Below are positions 58,862-64,000 of a stretch of DNA of 64,000 bases, in pieces (within the stretch, counting starts at the first letter, position 1; every line of letters starts with the position of its first letter). The stretch lies in assembly GCF_949769225.1 (NCBI RefSeq), contig NZ_CATKPB010000002.1. One strand, 5' to 3'. The DNA is from Peptoniphilus_A genitalis (GTDB lineage: Bacteria; Bacillota; Clostridia; Tissierellales; Peptoniphilaceae). The notes beneath the pieces are model-generated. The model did not search any database. It saw nothing but the letters and a program-made list of their open reading frames with translations, and was not told where the DNA came from. The position numbers were made by a program, and so were the translations under genes.

Positions 58862-60937
58862 TTATTTTTTCTTTTTATCTCCAACTACTTCTTCAGCAAT
58901 TGATGCAGGTACTTCTTCGTAATGATCAAATAGCATAGAGTAGTTTGCTCTTCCTTGTGTATTTGAACGAAGGCTAGTTGCGTAACCAAACATTTCTGCT
59001 AGTGGTACATAAGCTGTAACGATTTGTGCTCCAGCTACAAGTTCCATACCTTCCATTCTTCCACGTCTTGAGTTAATATCACCAATTACATCTCCCATGT
59101 ATTCTTCTGGAGTTGTAACTTCAACCTTCATCATAGGTTCAAGAAGTACTGGATCAGCTTTTGCAAGAGCATCTCTTACTGCCATAGATCCGGCAATCTT
59201 AAATGCCATTTCTGAAGAGTCGACTTCGTGGTAAGAACCATCGTAAAGTGTAACCTTAACATCAAGAACTTCGTATCCACCTATGATACCAGATTGAAGT
59301 GCTTCTTCAATACCTTGTTGAGTTGGTCCAATAAATTCCTTAGGAATTGCACCACCAACGATGGCATTTTCAAATACAAAACCGCCACCTGGTTCATTAG
59401 GTTCGATTCTAATCTTAGCGTGACCATATTGTCCACGACCACCTGATTGACGAGCGTATTTAGCTTCGCCTTCAGCAGCTTTTTTAATACCTTCTCTATA
59501 AGATACTTGTGGATTACCAATATTAGCTTCTACCTTAAATTCTCTTAGTAGTCTATCAACGATGATATCAAGGTGAAGTTCACCCATACCAGCGATAATA
59601 GTTTGGCCAGTTTCTTCATCAGTATATGTTTTAAAAGTTGGATCTTCTTCTGCAAGTTTTGCAAGAGCAAGAGCCATCTTATCTTGAGAAGCCTTAGTCT
59701 TTGGTTCAATTGCTACAGAGATAACTGGTTCTGGGAATTCCATGTTTTCAAGTATAACATGACTCTTTTCATCGCAAAGAGTATCACCAGTACCTGTGTC
59801 TTTTAGACCAACAGCTGCCGCGATTTCTCCTGCATGGACTTCTTCGATTTCTTCTCTCTTATTAGCGTGCATTTGAAGAATTCTTCCAATTCTTTCTCTC
59901 TTGCCCTTAGTTGTATTGTATACATAAGAACCAGCTTGAAGAACTCCAGAGTAAACTCTAAAGTAAGCAAGCTTACCTACATATGGGTCAGTTACGATTT
60001 TAAATGCAAGAGCTGAGAATGGTTCATCATCAGATGCGTGTCTATCAACTTCATTTCCATCTTCATCAACACCAGTGATTGCAGGTATATCAAGTGGAGA
60101 TGGAAGATAGTCGATAATTGCGTCTAATAGAAGTTGTACACCCTTGTTCTTGTAAGAAGAACCACAAGATACTGGAGTAATCTTAACATCAAGAGTACCT
60201 TTTCTTATAGCTTTCTTAAGAAGATCCTTGTCGATTTCTTCACCTTCAAGGTAAGCCATCATAAGATCTTCATCAAATTCAGATGCAACTTCAATTAAGT
60301 TTTCTCTATATTTATTTGCAACTTCCATGTACTCTTCAGGAACATCTGTAATTTCGATTTCCTTACCAAGTTCATCCTTGTAAATTTCTGCTTTCATTTC
60401 AACAAGGTCAATCATTCCTATGAAAGTATCTTCTGCTCCCATTGGAACTTGAATTGGAACAGGGTTACCCTTTAGTTTCTTGTCGATTGTATCAACAGAT
60501 CTAAAGAAGTCTGCACCTGTAACGTCCATCTTGTTGATGTGTGCAATTCTTGGAACGTGATATTTATCTGCTTGTCTCCAAACAGTTTCAGATTGAGGTT
60601 CTACACCACTTTTTGCATCAAAAAGTGCAACAGCACCATCAAGTACTCTTAGAGATCTTTCAACTTCAACTGTGAAGTCAACGTGTCCTGGAGTATCGAT
60701 GATGTTAAGTCTGTAACCCTTCCAGTGAGCTGTAGTAGCTGCAGAAGTAATTGTGATACCTCTTTCTTGTTCTTGTTCCATCCAGTCCATTTGTGCTCCA
60801 CCGTCGTGAGTTTCACCGATTTTGTGAATCTTACCAGCGTAGAAAAGAATACGTTCTGTAGTAGTAGTCTTTCCAGCATCAATATGGGCCATAATACCTA
60901 TATTTCTATATTTATCTAATGGTATTTCGCGAGCCAT
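58862..60937 (-). CDS. fusA: Elongation factor G
   Basis: 691-aa translocase GTPase. G1 AHIDAGKTTTTERILF, switch I EQERGITITSAATT, G3 DTPGHVDFTVEVERSL, G4 NKMDVTGADFF; domain IV includes YARQSGGRGQYGHAKIRIEP, and domain V MEGMELVAGAQIVTAYVPLAEMFGYATSLRS. GGGGAGGAATTT precedes the ATG, 15 bases after rpsG. The canonical (translocation) EF-G rather than a tetracycline-resistance paralogue. Confidence 0.98.
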   Translation of the reverse strand: MAREIPLDKYRNIGIMAHIDAGKTTTTERILFYAGKIHKIGETHDGGAQMDWMEQEQERGITITSAATTAHWKGYRLNIIDTPGHVDFTVEVERSLRVLDGAVALFDAKSGVEPQSETVWRQADKYHVPRIAHINKMDVTGADFFRSVDTIDKKLKGNPVPIQVPMGAEDTFIGMIDLVEMKAEIYKDELGKEIEITDVPEEYMEVANKYRENLIEVASEFDEDLMMAYLEGEEIDKDLLKKAIRKGTLDVKITPVSCGSSYKNKGVQLLLDAIIDYLPSPLDIPAITGVDEDGNEVDRHASDDEPFSALAFKIVTDPYVGKLAYFRVYSGVLQAGSYVYNTTKGKRERIGRILQMHANKREEIEEVHAGEIAAAVGLKDTGTGDTLCDEKSHVILENMEFPEPVISVAIEPKTKASQDKMALALAKLAEEDPTFKTYTDEETGQTIIAGMGELHLDIIVDRLLREFKVEANIGNPQVSYREGIKKAAEGEAKYARQSGGRGQYGHAKIRIEPNEPGGGFVFENAIVGGAIPKEFIGPTQQGIEEALQSGIIGGYEVLDVKVTLYDGSYHEVDSSEMAFKIAGSMAVRDALAKADPVLLEPMMKVEVTTPEEYMGDVIGDINSRRGRMEGMELVAGAQIVTAYVPLAEMFGYATSLRSNTQGRANYSMLFDHYEEVPASIAEEVVGDKKKK

Positions 60938-60952
60938 AAATTCCTCCCCTTA

Positions 60953-61423
60953 TTACCATCTATAGTGAGCAAATGCCTTGTTAGCTTCTGCTGTTCTATG
61001 CATTTCATCTTTTCTCTTAACACTTCCGCCTAAACCGTTAGATGCGTCTAGAATTTCTTTTGCAAGTCTTTCGTGCATTGTCTTTTCGCCTCTAGCTCTT
61101 GCATATTTAACTAACCATCTAAGGCCTAGAGTTTGGCGTCTTTCCGGTCTTACTTCCATTGGTACTTGGTAAGTAGCACCGCCTATTCTTCTTCCCTTTA
61201 CTTCAAGTACAGGCATTACATTATTAAGTGCCTTGTAAAATACTTCAAGTGCGTCCTCTCCAGTTTGTTCTGCGATTGTTTCAAGTGCTCCGTATACAAT
61301 TCTTTGAGCAGTACCTTTTTTACCGTCAAGCATAACATTGTTTATAAGCTTAGTGATAACCACATCTGCGTATACTGGATCAGCCATAACTTCACGTTTT
61401 TGGATATGTCCTTTTCTTGGCAT
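60953..61423 (-). CDS. rpsG: 30S ribosomal protein S7
   Basis: 156-aa small-subunit head protein that nucleates the 3' domain of 16S rRNA. PRKGHIQKREVMADPVYADVVITKLINNVM start, GGATYQVPMEVRPERRQTLGLRWLV and C-terminal GSVKRKDEMHRTAEANKAFAHYRW. In many bacteria S7 represses its own operon. Between rpsL and fusA. Confidence 0.98.
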   Translation of the reverse strand: MPRKGHIQKREVMADPVYADVVITKLINNVMLDGKKGTAQRIVYGALETIAEQTGEDALEVFYKALNNVMPVLEVKGRRIGGATYQVPMEVRPERRQTLGLRWLVKYARARGEKTMHERLAKEILDASNGLGGSVKRKDEMHRTAEANKAFAHYRW

Positions 61424-61515
61424 AACTTCCCTCCTTAACTATTTTTCAGTCGATTCATTGGTACTCAGGTTGAGCCCGTAAGCCAAAAATCTATAAAATC
61501 TCATGTAAAATTCTA

Positions 61516-61929
61516 TCAATTTTTAGGTTTCTTAGTACCATATTTAGATCTAGATTGCTTTCTGTCTGTAACTCCAGCTGTATCAAGAGTACCTCTTATG
61601 ATATGGTATCTAACACCTGGTAAATCCTTTACTCTTCCACCACGGATTAAAACAACACTGTGTTCTTGTAGGTTGTGTCCGATTCCTGGAATGTAAGCCA
61701 TAACTTCGTATCCGTTTGTTAAACGAACTCTGGCAACTTTTCTAAGAGCTGAATTCGGTTTCTTAGGTGTTACTGTTCTTACTGCAACACAAACTCCTCT
61801 TTTTTGTGGAGAATTAACTTCAGTTTCGGCTTTTTTAAGTGTGTCATAGTTTACATCAAGAGCTGGTGATTTAGATTTACTGTGAATTTTCTTTCTACCA
61901 TTTCTTACTAATTGGTTAATTGTAGGCAT
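61516..61929 (-). CDS. rpsL: 30S ribosomal protein S12
   Basis: 137-aa decoding-centre protein. PTINQLVRNGRKK start, TVTPKKPNSALRKVARVRLTNG with the streptomycin-site lysine in wild-type form, GHNLQEHSVVLIRGGRVKDLPGVRYHIIRG. It has the extra segment of about 13 residues before the VxSPQKRG region that is usual in Firmicutes. The start at 61929 is chosen for the GGAGG upstream; 14 further in-frame codons are leader. First gene of the str operon. Confidence 0.98.
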   Translation of the reverse strand: MPTINQLVRNGRKKIHSKSKSPALDVNYDTLKKAETEVNSPQKRGVCVAVRTVTPKKPNSALRKVARVRLTNGYEVMAYIPGIGHNLQEHSVVLIRGGRVKDLPGVRYHIIRGTLDTAGVTDRKQSRSKYGTKKPKN

Positions 61930-61969
61930 TAATTGCACCTCCTGTTTTATTAATAGTATTGGACATTTC

Positions 61970-61997
61970 AAAGACTACCTGCATTTAGGTAGTCTTT
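61970..61997 (-). promoter_or_regulatory. Leader hairpin of the str operon
   Basis: Perfect 11-bp stem AAAGACTACCT / AGGTAGTCTTT with a 6-base loop, starting about 13 bases into the predicted transcript and about 40 bases before the rpsL ATG. No T-run follows, so it is not a plain terminator; a ribosomal-protein feedback site or mRNA stabiliser is possible. Confidence 0.55.
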
Positions 61998-62016
61998 CCG
62001 TCTCAAATACTCATCA

Positions 62017-62045
62017 ATTTTATCATTAGATAATCATTAAGTCAA
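62017..62045 (-). promoter_or_regulatory. Promoter of the str operon
   Basis: TTGACT (62045-62040), 17-bp spacer, TAAAAT (62022-62017). Confidence 0.85.
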
Positions 62046-62046
62046 C

Positions 62047-62086
62047 AAAAAAATATGAGAAATTGGCGAAATTCTCATATTTTTTC
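62047..62086 (-). terminator. Intrinsic terminator after the paralogous membrane protein pair
   Basis: AAATATGAGAA / TTCTCATATTT stem of 11 bp with an A-run and T-run on either side; on the minus strand TTTTTTT follows. Works for the 201-aa gene. Confidence 0.85.
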
Positions 62087-62111
62087 ATAATATATATATT
62101 TTATTCTAATT

Positions 62112-62717
62112 TTACATAATTTTATCGAGATAAAAATCAAACCTATTAATATTTATGTAGTTATAAATAGTAAAAGCTACAAAAATAATTATAAACAAAA
62201 TTTGTAAAGTGATAAAAACTTTTCTGTAAGTATCCTTTTCCACAAAAATTTTAGAAAGTAATTTTTTTGACAAGTAATAGCTAAGGCACAAGATCACAAT
62301 TACATACCAAATCAAGGCAATTTGAAATTCCCTCATATAAAGAGAATCAATAAGATGTCCATCTTCTAAGGTCATAAAGAATATTGTTTGGTAAATAATC
62401 AAGATAGTTTGCATTGATAGGGTACTTATCTTATAAAGTCTTGGGTCATCTACATATTTATTCTTCAAAACATCTTCTGTGAATGACCTATAAGCAAAAG
62501 AAGCAATAAGTAAAAAGACGAAAAAATAAAAATTAAGCTTATTTCTACAAAAAACCATTGAGAGCCACAATTCAATTGTTGTAAAGGAAAAAATATAGGA
62601 TTGAAAAACTGTGGCCTTGTCAATCTCTCCCCCAGCTTTTTCCTTTAATTTATCTACAACAGGACGTATCAAGGCAAGGATTGTTGTAGCAATAATATTA
62701 AAAATTAAATTCTTCAT
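62112..62717 (-). CDS. Hypothetical membrane protein, paralogue of its upstream neighbour
   Basis: Unrecognised 201-aa protein with about six hydrophobic segments. An early charged stretch (DKLKEKAGGEIDK) is followed by membrane segments, LEDGHLIDSLYMREF, and FVEKDTYRKVFITLQILFIII; it ends NRFDFYLDKIM. The same order of elements (LEDG, FEKD.RR.FI, DRFDFYVE) occurs in the upstream gene, so the two arose by tandem duplication. The ATG overlaps that gene's stop by ATGA. Function unknown; they may form a heteromeric membrane complex. Confidence 0.65.
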   Translation of the reverse strand: MKNLIFNIIATTILALIRPVVDKLKEKAGGEIDKATVFQSYIFSFTTIELWLSMVFCRNKLNFYFFVFLLIASFAYRSFTEDVLKNKYVDDPRLYKISTLSMQTILIIYQTIFFMTLEDGHLIDSLYMREFQIALIWYVIVILCLSYYLSKKLLSKIFVEKDTYRKVFITLQILFIIIFVAFTIYNYININRFDFYLDKIM

Positions 62718-63349
62718 ATACTTTCTCCAGATATTTCTTGATAATCTTCCCTTTCTACATAAAAATCAAATCTATCAGAATTTTTTATGTTGTATGCGTT
62801 TCCTAAACCTAATACTAAAATCAAAATAATTTCTGAAATAATAAAAGCTCTTCTCCAAATATCTTTTTCAAATAAAATATTTTTTAAAACTCTCAAGTCT
62901 AAAATAATTCTAATGTAGCTAACAAAAATAATTGAATTTATTAAAATTTTTCGAAAGTCACTTTTGTTGTATGAAAAAATAGTAGCTCCATCTTCTAATT
63001 CTAAAAAACTAAGACTTGCTAATAATATAAAAGATATTGAAATAAATAAAACCCTCCACTTAGGCTCATTCTTATTTTCCAATAACTTACTTCCTCTTTT
63101 GCTATCTGTGTAAAGTTTATAAATAGCCCAAAACACAAAATAAACAAATATGCTAACCATAATTGCAAATCCAATATTTTGATAAATTGTAAAGTAAAAT
63201 TGTAAGATTAAAAAATTGCTCACTAGGAAGGAATATATTATGTCATTCTTAGAATCTTTTTCTCCTTTCTTATCTTCTCTTATGTAAGTAAAAGTTTCTA
63301 AGGCTGATATAAAAACTGTTACTAAGAAATATATAGTTAAATCACTCAT
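62714..63349 (-). CDS. Hypothetical membrane protein, first of a paralogous pair
   Basis: 211 aa, about six hydrophobic segments. N-terminal helix, a charged loop TYIREDKKGEKDSKND, membrane segments, a loop TDSKRGSKLLENKNEPKW, SFLELEDGATIFSYNKSDFRKI, ILFEKDIWRRAFIISEIILIL and a C-terminal SDRFDFYVEREDYQEISG. No catalytic motif. GAGGTGATTTA lies directly before the ATG. Two-gene unit closed by a terminator; codon use resembles neighbours. Confidence 0.65.
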   Translation of the reverse strand: MSDLTIYFLVTVFISALETFTYIREDKKGEKDSKNDIIYSFLVSNFLILQFYFTIYQNIGFAIMVSIFVYFVFWAIYKLYTDSKRGSKLLENKNEPKWRVLFISISFILLASLSFLELEDGATIFSYNKSDFRKILINSIIFVSYIRIILDLRVLKNILFEKDIWRRAFIISEIILILVLGLGNAYNIKNSDRFDFYVEREDYQEISGESI

Positions 63350-63469
63350 TAAATCACCTCTAAAATCTTTTATTTATAAAACTAGTTTAAGAGTATTTTA
63401 TAAATAAAAATAATCCCTTTTAATTTATTGTAACACTCACACCCATAAATTTTAAAGAAGTTATAAAAA

Positions 63470-64000
63470 TCAAAAATCAATTCCCAAATTTTCTAAATTT
63501 TCTTCAAGAGAAAATATTTTTTTACCATCCTTTGTTATTTCTGACTTTGAATAAATTAGAGATTTGATTACAGATTCTTCTACTGAGTCTGCACAAGCCC
63601 TAAAGGCTTGGTCTAATAAATCTTCTTTTAAAACTTTAATTTCTTGAAAGTTAGATTCTCCTATCTTATTGGCAGTTGAAAAGGCTATTACAATGTCTCC
63701 TGATCCATGCCCCAAGTAAGAGCCAACATTGCCAATACCAATTGTGGCCCTCTTTGCAAGTCTCTTTAGTTGTCTTGAGCTAAGGGGCAAGTCTGTTGCA
63801 AGGACAATAATTATCGAACCCTTGTCCTTATCTTCTCTTTTTTCCTTGGACTTTAAATACATTTCATGTCCTATGGGTCTGCCTTCTACTTTTAGGTCTT
63901 TTATCCTTCCAAAATTTGACAAGACAAGACTGCCTAGGGTGTAGTCCTCTCCTCCTATTTCAATAATTCTTGATGAAGATCCAATTCCACCCTTGAGATT
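63470..64000 (-). CDS. P1/S58-family (DmpA-like) aminopeptidase, N-terminal part outside window
   Basis: C-terminal 176 codons of an N-terminal-nucleophile peptidase of the DmpA/S58 family. The frame enters at 64000 as NLKGGIGSSSRIIEIGG, where KGGIGSSS contains the autocleavage/nucleophile serine. It continues with TLGSLVLSNFGRIKDLKVEGRPIG, IIIVLATDLPLSSRQLKRLAKRATIGIGNVGSYLGHGSGDIVIAFSTAN and a final helix region. Open to the window edge, so no start is given; a TTG at 63922 is internal. Releases N-terminal residues from peptides; cytoplasmic. Confidence 0.88.
   Translation of the reverse strand, partial: NLKGGIGSSSRIIEIGGEDYTLGSLVLSNFGRIKDLKVEGRPIGHEMYLKSKEKREDKDKGSIIIVLATDLPLSSRQLKRLAKRATIGIGNVGSYLGHGSGDIVIAFSTANKIGESNFQEIKVLKEDLLDQAFRACADSVEESVIKSLIYSKSEITKDGKKIFSLEENLENLGIDF

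Noticed and set aside
63470..63922. 150-aa protein starting at a TTG
   Set aside because: The frame continues to the window edge with the S58 peptidase catalytic region, so the TTG is internal.

Overview
The window is A+T-rich DNA from a low-GC, Gram-positive-type obligate anaerobe. The best fit is the Peptoniphilaceae/Tissierellia (Anaerococcus, Peptoniphilus or Finegoldia relatives). This placement is an inference from gene content: pyruvate:ferredoxin oxidoreductase, a Na+-type V-ATPase in the Enterococcus hirae ntp order, HPr kinase, SpoVG, YlxM-Ffh, CarD and YacL, AGGAGG ribosome binding sites, frequent TTG/GTG starts and strong use of AGA codons. Most genes are on the minus strand. No rRNA, tRNA, CRISPR array, phage or intact insertion sequence was seen. 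A possible insertion-sequence end survives at 44979-45003.

Layout. 1-9.6 kb: ffh (cut by the window edge) and ylxM, then the plsX-acpP-rnc-radical SAM-smc-ftsY unit for lipid precursor, RNA processing, chromosome and secretion functions. 10.2-13.7 kb: pyruvate:ferredoxin oxidoreductase with its own promoter and terminator. 14-18.5 kb: hprK, uvrC and an Xaa-Pro aminopeptidase in a tightly packed unit. 18.6-22.5 kb: a small membrane protein, a two-component system and the fluoride channel FluC. 22.5-31.4 kb: separate housekeeping units (NCS2 permease, alanine racemase, SpoVG, MurC, secreted NAGPA-domain protein, class V aminotransferase, Dps). 31.4-33 kb: carD-yacL. 33.7-39.5 kb: a cell-wall glycopolymer cluster (CsaB-type pyruvyl transferase, two glycosyltransferases, an O-antigen-ligase/polymerase and two DUF4330 proteins). 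40-43.2 kb: carB behind a candidate transcription attenuator. 43.3-45.4 kb: DUF3783, a LytTR/DUF3021 pair and a glyoxalase. 45.6-54.2 kb: the nine-gene V-ATPase operon. 54.4-56 kb: a nucleoside hydrolase and an ECF S-component behind a candidate preQ1-I riboswitch. 56-57.5 kb: a TlpA-like lipoprotein and glutathione peroxidase. 57.6-62 kb: the str operon (rpsL-rpsG-fusA-tuf). 62-64 kb: two paralogous membrane proteins and a truncated P1/S58 peptidase.

Two observations stand out. First, the leader at 55911-55965 reads as a preQ1-I aptamer that starts at the predicted transcription start and runs into a hairpin hiding the ribosome binding site. It precedes a nucleoside hydrolase and an ECF S-component, which points to a queuosine/deazapurine salvage module. 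Second, five of the larger intergenic gaps carry degenerate tandem arrays with an exact 18-bp period. All five have the same orientation along the + strand whatever the direction of the flanking genes, so they look like one dispersed, undescribed repeat family.

Physiologically the genes fit a peptide/amino-acid-fermenting anaerobe. Pyruvate oxidation goes through ferredoxin, Na+ is pumped by a V-ATPase (the K subunit keeps every Na+ ligand at E. hirae numbering), and thiol/oxidative stress is handled by Dps, a Cys-type glutathione peroxidase and a TlpA-like protein.
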